A model generated the notes under the pieces. That model had not been told where the DNA came from. It ran no database searches and saw only the letters and a program-made list of their open reading frames with translations. The position numbers and the translations under genes were made by a program. Below, piece by piece: positions 1-8,620 of a stretch of 64,000 nucleotides of DNA. The number at the start of each line of letters is the position of its first letter. Position 1 is the first letter of the stretch. Source of the DNA: Rhodococcus wratislaviensis (GTDB taxonomy: Bacteria; Actinomycetota; Actinomycetes; Mycobacteriales; Mycobacteriaceae); contig NZ_UAUI01000011.1 of assembly GCF_900455735.1 (NCBI RefSeq), positions 248,001 through 312,000 on the forward strand, read 5' to 3'.

Positions 1-285
1 ATCGTCATCAAGCAAGAAGTCCTCACCGCCCGACCCGACATCGCCCGCACCCTGTTCGACGCATTCACCACCGCCAAGCAGGCGTACCTCGACGTTCTCG
101 ACGATCCCACGGAGTTGAAGGCGCGCGGCCGTTCCATTGTCGGACCCGATTTCCTTCCGTACGGCATCAGCCCGAACCGAGCCGCGATCGACACACTCTG
201 CGAGTTCGCCCACCACCAAAAGATTACGACGACGCGCTACCAGGTCGAGGACCTCTTCGGACCCCACGCTCTCTTCGACGAATAA
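1..285 (+). CDS. 4,5-dihydroxyphthalate decarboxylase-like protein, C-terminal part (5' end outside window)
   Basis: The reading frame is open from base 1 to a TAA at 283-285 and gives 94 residues. The segment resembles the C-terminus of the Pht5-like 4,5-dihydroxyphthalate decarboxylase family, which has a periplasmic-binding-protein fold: an amphipathic helix with a run like RTLFDAFTTAKQAYL, then PYGISPNRAAIDTLCEFAHHQ and a final VEDLF motif. In the family this terminal part closes the second lobe of the fold. The N-terminal domain and active site lie outside the window, so the substrate cannot be inferred. The downstream oxidoreductase starts 48 bp later on the same strand and is probably co-transcribed. 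Confidence 0.7.
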   Translation: MVIKQEVLTARPDIARTLFDAFTTAKQAYLDVLDDPTELKARGRSIVGPDFLPYGISPNRAAIDTLCEFAHHQKITTTRYQVEDLFGPHALFDE

Positions 286-333
286 CCCTGCATCACCGAT
301 TATCACCCATCCAACTTCTCAGGAGCAGCACTG

Positions 334-1431
334 ATGCCGAACAAGATTCGTCTGGGACTAGTGGGAGCCAGCCTCTCGTCACACTGGGCGTCAGAGTCAC
401 ACTTCCCCGCACTGGCAGCCAGTCCGGATGTCGAGCTGACCGCAGTCTGCACGAGCAAGCCCGAGAGCGCTGAAGCAGCGCGCGTCGCCCTCGGAGCGCG
501 CCTCGCCTTCCACGACTATCGCGAAATGGTGAACTCCCCGGAAATCGACGCCGTCGGGGTGGTGCTACGAGTGCCGCAGCATTACGAACCGACAAAGGCA
601 GCACTGGAAGCCGGAAAACATGTGTACACCGAGTGGCCGTTGGCGCGGAACACTACCGAGGCGGAGGAACTCGCCGCGCTCGCCCGCGCATCGGGAGTCC
701 AGACTGTTGTGGGGCTGCAGTCGCGGCTCAGCCCCACCCTCATGTACGTCAAGGAGCTTATCGAGTCCGGATACCTCGGCGAGGTGCTGTCATATAACCT
801 CAGCGGCTTCCGATATGGAGGCCCCTCCGAGCGGCCGTCGAGCAGGACCTGGCTCGCCGACGCCGCCAACGGAGCGAACACGCTGACGATCGCGTTCGGG
901 CACGTGATCGACACCCTGCGGTTCGTCGCCGGTGACTTCGCGCAGATGCGCAGCCTGCTCAGCGTGCAGACTCCGAAGTGGCACGAGACCGACACCGGTC
1001 GGACAGTAGACGTCACCGCGCCCGACGACGTGCAGGTCAACGGGCGGCTGATCAGTGGAGCGGTCGCATCGGTGCATGTGGCTGCGGCTCCCTGGGCCGG
1101 CACAGGTTTCCGCATGGAGATCTACGGCCGGGACGGAACGATGGTGGTGAGCAACAGCATCTCACCCCAGCGTGGAGAAACGCTACGCCTACAGGCTGCG
1201 CGGGGCACCAACGAACTCGCGGACCTCGAGATCCCGGGCCGATTCGACTTCCTTCCGCCCGACTTTCCGCGCGGCAATCCGTTCAACGTGGGTCAGCTCT
1301 ACAGTGTCTTCGCCGAAGCAATACGCACCGGGAACAATGCTGCTCCCACGTTCGAGACCGCGGTCGACCTGCACCGTGTGCTCGATGACGTCACCCGATC
1401 GTCGGACCTAGGACACGAGACCTGCGTCTAG
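334..1431 (+). CDS. Gfo/Idh/MocA family NAD(P)-dependent oxidoreductase (Gal80-like)
   Basis: The 365-residue product has an N-terminal Rossmann fold beginning IRLGLVGASLSSHWASESHF. In this subgroup the dinucleotide loop reads GASLSS instead of the classical GxGxxG, as in Gal80-like sugar dehydrogenase homologues. The motif TEWPLA near residue 100 is the counterpart of the conserved EKP/EWP substrate-pocket motif. The C-terminal half is the alpha/beta dimerisation domain. ATG at 334 follows AGGAG at good spacing. The length is normal for the family. The substrate is unknown; by context it could act on a sugar acid or an aromatic or cyclic polyol product delivered by the preceding decarboxylase-like protein. 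Confidence 0.85.
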   Translation: MPNKIRLGLVGASLSSHWASESHFPALAASPDVELTAVCTSKPESAEAARVALGARLAFHDYREMVNSPEIDAVGVVLRVPQHYEPTKAALEAGKHVYTEWPLARNTTEAEELAALARASGVQTVVGLQSRLSPTLMYVKELIESGYLGEVLSYNLSGFRYGGPSERPSSRTWLADAANGANTLTIAFGHVIDTLRFVAGDFAQMRSLLSVQTPKWHETDTGRTVDVTAPDDVQVNGRLISGAVASVHVAAAPWAGTGFRMEIYGRDGTMVVSNSISPQRGETLRLQAARGTNELADLEIPGRFDFLPPDFPRGNPFNVGQLYSVFAEAIRTGNNAAPTFETAVDLHRVLDDVTRSSDLGHETCV

Positions 1432-1543
1432 ACACTCGCCGATGTCAGCCCCACCCTAGATACATTCCCCTTCCATCATCACCCACGCTCGGTTCCCCGC
1501 TCAATACGATCCGTAACACGTGCAGGGACGAAGGAGAGTACAA

Positions 1544-2632
1544 ATGACAGAGCAGGACCTTCACCAGCGACTCGTTTTGTCCCGCCGTACCGCACTCGGA
1601 TGGGGACTGGGCGGCGCGCTCAGCCTGCTTGTCGCAGCGTGCAGTCCGCGAGGAAACAGCGACGCATCGGTACCCGATATCGATGTGTCAGGACTGAATT
1701 CGACCGACCAGGAGCTGCTGGCCAAGGCGCAGCAGGAGGGCACCGTCACGCTCTACACCTCCACCCCGCCTGGGATTCTCGACCAGGTGGTCGCAGCCCT
1801 CGCGACACTGGACATCACCGTCGTCCCGCAGCGGCTCAACTCGTCTCAACTGTCCCAACGCTTCTCGGCCGAGGCCGCGGTCGGCAAGGCGAACGCCGAC
1901 GTCGTCATGATCAGCGATCCCGCGCTCGTACCCGAATGGAGTGAGAAGGGATGGTTGGCCAAGGTCGACTCCCAACCCGCCATGGCGCAATGGCCGACCG
2001 AATTCAAGGATCCCTACTACAGCATCGTCGTCATCAACCCGGAAGGCATCGGCGTCAACACCAATATGGTCGACGCTGCGTCGGCGGAAGACTGGACGTT
2101 CCTGCTGGACCCGCGATTCAACGGCAACGCTCTCACACTCGACCTGAAAAACGTGGGCGGCGTCGCCTTCTACTTCTGGCACATGATCCGCCAAACATAC
2201 GGAGACGACTTTCTTCGGAAGTTCGCCGCTCAACGGCCGAGACTGATCGACAGTGGTCCGTCCGGGGCCCAACAATTGGCCGCAGGTGGTTCGTCACTCT
2301 TCCTGCCGTGCAGCCAGACCAACGTGAACGACCAGACAAGCCAAGGAGCACCCGTCCGCGGTCTGCTACCGACGAACGCTCCGATCATGGGAGCCGAGTC
2401 AGCGGCAACCATCTCGGCGACGGCGCCACACCCGAATGCTGCCAGCTTCCTGTTCAGTTTCCTCATGAGCACACAAGGTCAACAGATCCTCAATACCGCG
2501 GCGACAGGAACGTCGTCACCCAACGCCACCCCGGGGTGTCCACCGTTGCCGGCCAATTACGTGCGGCCCGCCTATGCAGAGGCATCCACACCCGGTACCC
2601 AGAAGGAACTCATCGCGCTACTCGGGATGTAG
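1544..2632 (+). CDS. ABC transporter substrate-binding lipoprotein (iron(III)/thiamine type)
   Basis: The predicted 362-residue extracellular solute-binding protein starts at ATG 1544, behind a GAAGGAGAG ribosome-binding site. A GTG 24 bp upstream is in frame but overlaps that site. The N-terminus carries a twin-arginine stretch (SRRTAL), a hydrophobic core and a lipobox LVAAC with the acylated cysteine at residue 33, so a lipoprotein exported through Tat is likely. The mature part (TVTLYTSTPPGILDQVV, NADVVMISDP, YYSIVVINPEGIGVNT) matches the type 2 binding proteins of the iron(III)/2-aminoethylphosphonate family. No permease or ATPase follows within the window, which is unusual for such a gene; it must pair with a transporter encoded elsewhere or be a leftover. 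Confidence 0.85.
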   Translation: MTEQDLHQRLVLSRRTALGWGLGGALSLLVAACSPRGNSDASVPDIDVSGLNSTDQELLAKAQQEGTVTLYTSTPPGILDQVVAALATLDITVVPQRLNSSQLSQRFSAEAAVGKANADVVMISDPALVPEWSEKGWLAKVDSQPAMAQWPTEFKDPYYSIVVINPEGIGVNTNMVDAASAEDWTFLLDPRFNGNALTLDLKNVGGVAFYFWHMIRQTYGDDFLRKFAAQRPRLIDSGPSGAQQLAAGGSSLFLPCSQTNVNDQTSQGAPVRGLLPTNAPIMGAESAATISATAPHPNAASFLFSFLMSTQGQQILNTAATGTSSPNATPGCPPLPANYVRPAYAEASTPGTQKELIALLGM

Positions 2633-2794
2633 AGGTAATCGCGAGCGTTGCGCTTCCTGGGTGACCAACGCCTGCCGCGGTAATGGAGACAATCGTTTCT
2701 TCCTCCCAACGAGATTCGATCCTTATCGACGATGGAAATGTGATCGACCACCCGCGGACCGGCTGCAATCGGATCACGTCAGCGATGACACTCG

Positions 2795-3703
2795 CTATCT
2801 CACGCCATTGGTCGACGTAGATGGCAGGTCAGCAAGGTCTCGGTGAACCCTTCTACTGCGACTTGTTGAGCATCTCACCAATTCTTCGAGGTAGATCGCG
2901 ATACCGTCGTCGTCGTTGCTTGGAAGGACACGGTCGGCGAGGAACATGGCCTCGGGCCGAGCGTTGGACGGGCACAGGGCGATACCCGCCCATGACAGCA
3001 TGAGGACGTCGTTGATCGCGTCGCCCGCGACGGCGACCTCGTCTGCGGTGATGCTGTCGGCGGCGCAAAGTTCTGCGAGGGCGCTGGCCTTCGACACTCC
3101 AGCGGCGGCCATTTCAACGTGCGGTGCGCCCGAGTGGGTGAGCTCGACGCCGTCGACTCCCGCTGACATCGCGGTGCGGTACAGGTCCGCGCCCGACACC
3201 TCGGGGTGCCGCGCGACGATCTTCACCATCGGCTCGTCCATGGCGGGCAGAAACTCCGACAGCGTCATCTCGTGCGGCTGCCGGTGGTGGTCGACGAACT
3301 CGCACAGCGCCGCGTAGGCGGGTTCGGCGACGAAACAGGTCGGTCCGACGTTCGCGAACACGACGCCGGGCATGAGGGTCCGGACGCGGCTCATTGCCGC
3401 GGTGGCCGAAGCCATGGTGATTGTCGTGGTGGCGGTGACGATAGGGCTGCCATCGGTGAGGTCGAGCACGACGGCCCCGTTCGCGCAGATCGCCTTGCCG
3501 CTGAACCCGCACGACTGCGCTAATTCGTGAACGGAGTGCGGGGCGCGGGCCGTGGCCCACACCACCTCGACCCCCGCCGTCTGGGTCGCCTTCATCGCTG
3601 CCGCCGTCCGCGCGGAGATGGTGCGGTCTGATCGGAGCAGGGTGCCGTCGAGGTCCGTCGCGAACAGTCGAACCTCTCTTGGGGAAGTCAGCTGTCGGTC
3701 CAT
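2795..3703 (-). CDS. Cof-type HAD-superfamily sugar phosphatase
   Basis: The 302-residue product is a class IIB HAD hydrolase of the Cof/YidA group, which dephosphorylates sugar phosphates in the cytosol. Motif I is FATDLDGTLLRS (nucleophile and acid Asp pair), a conserved Lys occurs in AAGVSKASAL, and motif IV is AGDAINDVLML, the canonical GDxxND. The C-terminal 30 or so residues after the last helix look non-conserved. I chose the ATG at 3703 because the HAD fold starts directly after it. Longer in-frame extensions to 3868 exist but are Arg/Ser-rich and unlike the family. It lies convergent to the solute-binding protein gene and just downstream of a small possible gene. Confidence 0.85.
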   Translation of the reverse strand: MDRQLTSPREVRLFATDLDGTLLRSDRTISARTAAAMKATQTAGVEVVWATARAPHSVHELAQSCGFSGKAICANGAVVLDLTDGSPIVTATTTITMASATAAMSRVRTLMPGVVFANVGPTCFVAEPAYAALCEFVDHHRQPHEMTLSEFLPAMDEPMVKIVARHPEVSGADLYRTAMSAGVDGVELTHSGAPHVEMAAAGVSKASALAELCAADSITADEVAVAGDAINDVLMLSWAGIALCPSNARPEAMFLADRVLPSNDDDGIAIYLEELVRCSTSRSRRVHRDLADLPSTSTNGVR

Positions 3704-3710
3704 AGATCGT

Positions 3711-3911
3711 TCACGTCGTTTCGGGACCTGGTCCTGGCTTGTTTGTGCGATGGTCGTTCCTTTCGGCTGCCATTGATGGCGCATCGTGAATCGTGCCCAG
3801 GAGAGTTGAGAGGACAAGGTGGACTTCGTCGGCAGTGAGTGGATGTGCGGTGGTGGACGTCTGCGCATCGTCGGCTCGAGGTGAGCATCTGTGCGGTCGG
3901 TTGGTAGCCAT
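3711..3911 (-). CDS. Small hypothetical protein (66 aa)
   Basis: A 66-residue frame starts at ATG 3911, preceded by GGAAAG at suitable spacing, and stops 7 bp before the start of the HAD phosphatase gene on the same strand. The protein has a polar, Pro/Arg/Thr-rich beginning, a plausible helix (TADEVHLVLSTLLGTIHDA) and a polar tail ending GPGPETT. I recognise no family. The ribosome-binding site and tight spacing to the next gene argue that it may be expressed, but composition is weak evidence in DNA this GC-rich. It could equally be leader sequence for the phosphatase. Confidence 0.3.
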   Translation of the reverse strand: MATNRPHRCSPRADDAQTSTTAHPLTADEVHLVLSTLLGTIHDAPSMAAERNDHRTNKPGPGPETT

Positions 3912-4026
3912 GTTCTTTCCGATCGTGGTTATCGATGCCGCTTGCCTGGTCGATAGCCCGGGTGTGGCTGGTGAAGGCCGTGTGGGCAGATTGTTACAGG
4001 GTTATGTGTGCGCAGCCGGCTTCTTG
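3912..4026. other. Intergenic region between PfkB kinase and HAD phosphatase genes
   Basis: Between the PfkB kinase stop (4027) and the HAD start (3703) there are 323 bp. Apart from the small frame at 3711-3911, I see no gene, clear hairpin or repeat in it. It should contain the promoter of the phosphatase transcription unit, but no convincing -35/-10 pair stood out. Confidence 0.4.
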
Positions 4027-4983
4027 TCAGCGCGTGACGGGATCGGCTTGTGGTGCCAGTGCGTACGCAAGGTCGCTGACCGTGGGCGCGCCGTGCCAGT
4101 CACCGGACACTGTGCATGCCAGTGCGCCGCACACCGCGGCGGCACGGAGACTATCCGCGACGTCGTGTCCGGTCATCGTGTGGGCGAGATATCCGGCGAC
4201 GAAGGCGTCTCCCGCTCCGACGGTGTCGGTGACAGTAACTGGGTGCGCCTCTTGACGGTAGAAGGTGCCGCCGACAACGGCGGCGGCGCCATCGGCACCG
4301 AGCTTGAGGACAGCGTGACCGTCGCTGAGGTCGGTCAACGCCGCGCAGGTGGAGCGAAGGTCCCGCGCGCTGGTAAACAGGTGGGCTTCGTCGAGGCTCG
4401 CGAAGACGATATCGGCCCGGGCAAGCATCGGACGGAGGGTGCTCGCAGCGGCATGCTGAGTCCACAGTGCGCTGCGGAAGTTGACGTCGAACGATATGGG
4501 GATGCCCCGGCTTCGGGCGAGTGCGATCGCATGGTTGGTGACCTCGTGGCAGCTGCTGCTCAATGCCGGAGTGATTCCGGACAGATGGACGTGTGTTGCG
4601 TCGTTGAAGATGGAGGAGTCGAGATCCTCGGGTATGAGCGTGGTTGCTGCACTTGCGGATCGGTAGTACAGCACTTCGGTTCGTTCCGCAGAGTGCCGGT
4701 TCTTGATCATGAGACCGGTACGGGCTTGCGGGTGTCGTGTGACATGTGTTCGAACGTGTTCGGCGGCGAGCTCGCGTTCGATGAGATCACCGATCGCATC
4801 GTCGCCGAGTCTCGACACCCAGGTCGCGTCGATTCCGAGTCGTGCAACACCGATTGCGACATTGGATTCGGCTCCGCCGATCGAGAGTTCGAGGCTGTGT
4901 TGATGTCGGAGGGGACCAGGTGTGGGCGAGGCCAGCAGGCCCATCGTTTCGCCCAGCGTGACAAGGGCCGGCTTCGTGGTCAT
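4027..4983 (-). CDS. PfkB-family carbohydrate kinase (2-keto-3-deoxygluconate kinase-like)
   Basis: The 318-residue ribokinase-fold kinase phosphorylates a sugar or sugar acid with ATP. The N-terminal PfkB signature is in SIGGAESNVAIGVARLGI, a Tyr-Tyr pair (EVLYYRSASAA) sits where KDG kinases contact substrate, and the C-terminal signature DTVGAGDAFVAGYL holds the anion hole and catalytic Asp (about residues 248-260). The sequence SFDVNFRSALW is also typical of the KDG kinase subgroup. A second paralogous kinase lies at 19029-20129. No matching dehydratase or aldolase is adjacent, so the true substrate is uncertain. The gene stands alone between two 300-500 bp intergenic spaces on the minus strand. 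Confidence 0.85.
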   Translation of the reverse strand: MTTKPALVTLGETMGLLASPTPGPLRHQHSLELSIGGAESNVAIGVARLGIDATWVSRLGDDAIGDLIERELAAEHVRTHVTRHPQARTGLMIKNRHSAERTEVLYYRSASAATTLIPEDLDSSIFNDATHVHLSGITPALSSSCHEVTNHAIALARSRGIPISFDVNFRSALWTQHAAASTLRPMLARADIVFASLDEAHLFTSARDLRSTCAALTDLSDGHAVLKLGADGAAAVVGGTFYRQEAHPVTVTDTVGAGDAFVAGYLAHTMTGHDVADSLRAAAVCGALACTVSGDWHGAPTVSDLAYALAPQADPVTR

Positions 4984-5497
4984 TCGGGTGTCGCTTCGTA
5001 GGCTTCAGCGGTGCTGTGGAGGGCCCGGCAAGCTCGATACCGTTGAGCGCGCCCGTCTCGGGCGTTGCCCCGCGGCGGTCGTGCCCGATCGGCGCCGAAC
5101 ACTTCGCTGGCAGCTTCGGCAGACAAACCGTTCGAACCTATCGGTTCGGGGTAGAGCCGGTCTGGGTTCACACTGAGGCTGAGTTCAGATTCGCTGAGTG
5201 GAGCATAGGTGGGAGGTGAAGTGACGATAGCTGTTTCGGGCTGTACTCGGAGAATGACGGGAGTGGTTTCGGGCCCTGGCCCAGTTGATTCGTGGTCGGG
5301 GGCCGAGGCACGGATTCCGTCGCTTGCATTCAGGACGGTGAGGGCGAGCAGACCTTCGTCGGTGCGACGCGGTTGGCCTATGAGGGGGGCGGTCGGTGCT
5401 GTCGAGTGTATGCGCACTCTCGCGTGGCGGAGTGCGGTGTGACGAGTTCTCACAAGAGTGTGATCTTTTCGGTCGACGGGTCAACGGTGTGTAGGGG
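4984..5497. other. 514-bp region without a recognisable gene
   Basis: This stretch separates the end of the BNR protein gene (minus strand) from the start of the PfkB kinase gene. Open frames exist on both strands, the longest being minus-strand 4980-5453 with 157 codons. None shows a known domain, a convincing ribosome-binding site or a family-like pattern, and several overlap one another. It may be a decayed gene or long untranslated DNA. I see no strong hairpin or tandem repeat. Confidence 0.45.
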
Positions 5498-6652
5498 TCA
5501 GTATTTCTCGGATAGTGCTCCGGCATGGTTGACGAGTATCGCCGTGGCGGAGCGTTCGTCGTGGATCGTGCCTTTGAGGATGTCGTCCTCGGTGAAGCGT
5601 GCGAGGTAGATGTTGCGGTGGGCGAACCGTTCCCAGTCGTAGGTGACGTAGATGTACCCATCGGTGCCTTCGGTGGCGTCGGGGTAAGAGACATCGTCGC
5701 GCTCGTCGAGGAGCAGAGCGTAGGGCCAGGTGCGGCCGTCGTCTTCGCTGAGTAGGGCGCTGAGGTGGGAGCGTCCCTTCCACGCCTTGACGTTGCCTTG
5801 CTCTTCGATGTCGGTGCGGTCGCTGCGTTCATTGAAGCCGACGTGGTTGATCATGAGGAGTCGTCCGGAGGCCAGTCGTCTGATGTGGAACCGCGAGCAG
5901 GGGCCGTCGATGTGGCTGCGCTTGCCGGGTTCCCAGGTCGCGCCGCCGTCGACGGAGTAACTTTCGCCGATGCCGTCGAAGCACCGTACGAGCATCCAGA
6001 GTGCACCGTCTTGTTTCTCCACGATCATGTGTTCGTCGAAACTGCGGTTGGGCACGTCGGCGCCACCGCGGTAGTGGAATGTTCGTCCCTGGTCAGTAGT
6101 GACGTAGACGTTGGAGAACCGTTCGTCGGCCATGTCGGGATGGTCTTCGGTGGGCGGGTGGCATGCCCAGATGGCGGTGGGAAAGAGCCATTCGCCTGCA
6201 GCGGTGACGGTCGGCTTGTTCATCATCAGACCGTTGCCGATGCGGCGCGGCGGTGACCATTGGGGGTCGGAATCGTCGGGGTTCTCGCAGATTGAAACCC
6301 ACACGCCCACTCGGCCGTCGAAGAAGTCTCGGCTTTGGTTCCAGGTCATCCAGAGTCGGCCGAGGGGGTCCGCCCACAGGCACGGGTCGTAGGCACGGAT
6401 TTCGGGGTCTGGATGTGAGACGACGAATCGCACGTGTTCCCATGTGGCGCCGTTGTCGTCGCTGGTGTCGACCACGACGAAGTTGCCCCCTTTCTCGGTG
6501 TCTTCGCCGGTGTAGAAGTTGACGTAGAGGCGGCCGCCTCTGGTTCGTTCGATGGACGGGATGCCTTGCCACTGGCGGAACGGGTCGAGGTATTTGCGCT
6601 GTTGGGGGCGGTCAAGGACTTCTGCTGGGGTGAGGGTGGCGTCGAGGGGCAC
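5498..6652 (-). CDS. BNR-repeat / sialidase-fold protein (cytoplasmic)
   Basis: The 384-residue protein has a six-bladed beta-propeller of the sialidase superfamily. At least four Asp-box (BNR) turns are visible: SDDNGATW (near residue 67), TDQGRTF, SVDGGATW and SEDDGRTW. An early Arg-containing stretch (GIPSIERTRGGRLYV) resembles the first Arg of the neuraminidase active site. There is no signal peptide or lipobox, so it should act in the cytosol, unlike secreted sialidases. It starts with GTG at 6652 behind GGAG. It is the last gene of a long minus-strand transcription unit, 70 bp after the epimerase gene. Hydrolysis of sialic acid is not supported by context; a glycosidase, lyase or binding role on an imported compound is possible. 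Confidence 0.75.
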   Translation of the reverse strand: MPLDATLTPAEVLDRPQQRKYLDPFRQWQGIPSIERTRGGRLYVNFYTGEDTEKGGNFVVVDTSDDNGATWEHVRFVVSHPDPEIRAYDPCLWADPLGRLWMTWNQSRDFFDGRVGVWVSICENPDDSDPQWSPPRRIGNGLMMNKPTVTAAGEWLFPTAIWACHPPTEDHPDMADERFSNVYVTTDQGRTFHYRGGADVPNRSFDEHMIVEKQDGALWMLVRCFDGIGESYSVDGGATWEPGKRSHIDGPCSRFHIRRLASGRLLMINHVGFNERSDRTDIEEQGNVKAWKGRSHLSALLSEDDGRTWPYALLLDERDDVSYPDATEGTDGYIYVTYDWERFAHRNIYLARFTEDDILKGTIHDERSATAILVNHAGALSEKY

Positions 6653-6722
6653 AGTGTTGCTCCATTCTGGTGTGTTCTTGCGTAGTTGCGCGCACGAAGG
6701 GGGTGTGGGCTGGGATATGGGG

Positions 6723-7706
6723 TCAGTCGAAGTGATCGCTATGGGCGAGAGCCCATTTCACGTATTCGTCGATTTGGTCGGCGAGTGGACGGGGCTGCCA
6801 TTCGGTTGCGTGTGCGATTCGGCCGATGTGGAGGAGTCCGTTCTTGCCGGTCGCTTCGTTGGGATCGGTGTCGACGCCGTCGGAGTCGTCCACCGTGACA
6901 GCGCTTTTGAACAGGTCGACCAGGTCGGTGACGGTGGAGTGGTGGCCCGAACCGATATTGAAGGAGTCGGTGCACGGCGAGGGGTGAGTGCAGATTGCGT
7001 AAAGCGCGGTTGCGACGTCGGTGGCGCTGATCCAGTCGCCGGTGGCGGTGAGGGTGCGTGTTGTGACGCGTAGCGAGGTGTTAGTTGTTCGTGCACGTGC
7101 GAGGTGATACGGCAGTGACATCGTTGCCCGGGTCCCGGTCGGCCGTTCCATGGGACCGAAGACTCTACTGAATCGGAGAATCGGGATATCCATACCGTAG
7201 AGCGTGGACATCCTGTGAGCGATGAGTTCGCCGGCGAGTTTGCTGATGCCGTACATCTCGTCGGGGTCCGGCGGCGACGTTTCGGGTAGCGCGGTACCCG
7301 CAAGTTCGTACCCGTTGCCGTACACGGCCGCGCTGCTGATCAGGACCGTACGTCTCACCGAGGCGGTGCGTCGTGCGGCGTCGAGGACATTCATGGTGCC
7401 CATCGTGTTGATGTCGATGAACCGCGTGGGGTCGTCGTGCTCCCAGCGCGGCACGTGGGTGACGGTGGCGCCGTGCACGACAACCTCTGGTGCGAACTCG
7501 CTTAATACGGCCCGCATGGTTCCGGCGTCGCGGACGTCGACGGAGTGGAACTCGACGCGCCCGGTGTCGCCGAGATAGTCGAGGGTGATGTCGTCGGGGG
7601 TGTTCAGGTCGAGGGCGCAGATCCGGGCGTCGGGTTCGTGCTCGAGGATGTGGCGGGCGAAAACGCTCATCACGAAGCCGTTGGCGCCGGTGATCAGATA
7701 CTTCAT
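6723..7706 (-). CDS. NAD-dependent epimerase/dehydratase (extended SDR)
   Basis: The 327-residue extended short-chain dehydrogenase is of the nucleotide-sugar epimerase type. The NAD-binding start reads YLITGANGFVMSVFARHIL; the third glycine of the GxxGxxG fingerprint is replaced by Met. The catalytic triad region is present: ISSAAVYGNGYE and YGISKLAGE supply Ser, Tyr and Lys. Later motifs (LRFSRVFGPMERPTG, DWISATDVATAL, FNIGSGHHSTV) fit UDP-sugar epimerases and uronate dehydrogenases. Its ATG overlaps the stop of the upstream ECF ATPase gene by 4 bp, so it belongs to the same operon. Its job may be to oxidise or epimerise the compound brought in by the ECF or NCS1 transporter. Confidence 0.85.
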   Translation of the reverse strand: MKYLITGANGFVMSVFARHILEHEPDARICALDLNTPDDITLDYLGDTGRVEFHSVDVRDAGTMRAVLSEFAPEVVVHGATVTHVPRWEHDDPTRFIDINTMGTMNVLDAARRTASVRRTVLISSAAVYGNGYELAGTALPETSPPDPDEMYGISKLAGELIAHRMSTLYGMDIPILRFSRVFGPMERPTGTRATMSLPYHLARARTTNTSLRVTTRTLTATGDWISATDVATALYAICTHPSPCTDSFNIGSGHHSTVTDLVDLFKSAVTVDDSDGVDTDPNEATGKNGLLHIGRIAHATEWQPRPLADQIDEYVKWALAHSDHFD

Positions 7707-8620
7707 CGGTGTGCTGCTTCCGTCGTGTGGGGTTTTGGTGCAGGCGTGTCACGCAGACCGGTAACGGCGTCTGTGACAGTGAGCCACCCGGGGTGGCCGA
7801 GGGCAGTGCCGAGCAGGGTGACTTGCGGGGGGCGGATGTTGGTTGTCTCGAGCACGTCGGTACGCCCGAAGACCTGGCGGGGTGTGCCGTCCGCGAGGAC
7901 CGACCCGTTGCGCATGGCGACGATGCGAGTGGCATATTCGGCGACCAGTGCCATGTCGTGCGAGATGATGACGATTGTCGTTCCACGGCGGTGACACTCG
8001 GCGAGGCAGTCGAGGATCAGGCGCGCTTCCCCGCGATCCTGTCCGGTGGTGGGTTCGTCGATGACGACGATCTCGGTGTGCATGGTCAGTGTGGCCGCGA
8101 TCGCGAGGCGTTGTCGTTGACCGCGGCTGAGGTGGACCGGGTTCGTCTGCTCGTGACCGGACAGCCCGGTCGAGTGGAGTGTCTGTTCGACCCGGCGCCG
8201 AATGTCGTCCTCGTCGACGCCGAGGTTTCGGGGACCGAAGGCGAGTTCGTCGAAGCAGGTGTCGTGGAATATCTGTCTGTCCGGGTTCTGGAGAACGTAC
8301 CCGACCGTGGATGCCATCTTGTGGAGCGGGGTCATTTCGACCGGGATCGTTGTCCCGTCCCGTCGATGTACCCGGACGGTGCCGGCCGTGTTCGTTGGTG
8401 CCAGGAGGCCGTTGAAGTGCTTCGCCAAGGTGGTCTTGCCCGAACCGTTCTTCCCGATGATGGCGAGAAAGTCGCCGCGCATGATATCGAGCGAGACCCC
8501 GTCGAGTGCTCGGACCGTGTTGTTGTAGACGTGTTCGACGTTGTCCAACGTCAACGCGGGGTCGGTGGTGGCGGGGACGTTCACGGTTGGGCGTGGTTCG
8601 GCGTCGAGTGTTCTGTCCAT
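7703..8620 (-). CDS. ECF transporter ATP-binding protein (second A component)
   Basis: The 305-residue ABC ATPase has Walker A GKNGSGKTTLAK, Q-loop VLQNPDRQIF (the NPDxQ signature of energy-coupling-factor ATPases), an ABC signature LSRGQRQRL (Ser-Arg-Gly-Gln instead of SGGQ), Walker B IVVIDEPTTGQD and the switch His in IISHDM. It pairs with the neighbouring ATPase to drive the membrane ECF complex. The C-terminus carries a roughly 70-residue extension seen in EcfA proteins. The start at 8620 lies 40 bp inside the preceding ATPase gene, and its end overlaps the epimerase start by 4 bp, so translation is likely coupled. Confidence 0.9.
   Translation of the reverse strand: MDRTLDAEPRPTVNVPATTDPALTLDNVEHVYNNTVRALDGVSLDIMRGDFLAIIGKNGSGKTTLAKHFNGLLAPTNTAGTVRVHRRDGTTIPVEMTPLHKMASTVGYVLQNPDRQIFHDTCFDELAFGPRNLGVDEDDIRRRVEQTLHSTGLSGHEQTNPVHLSRGQRQRLAIAATLTMHTEIVVIDEPTTGQDRGEARLILDCLAECHRRGTTIVIISHDMALVAEYATRIVAMRNGSVLADGTPRQVFGRTDVLETTNIRPPQVTLLGTALGHPGWLTVTDAVTGLRDTPAPKPHTTEAAHR

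Noticed and set aside
4980..5453. A 157-codon minus-strand frame between the BNR and PfkB genes
   Set aside because: No ribosome-binding site, no recognisable domain, overlap with the kinase start region and competing frames on both strands; kept only as an unexplained region.
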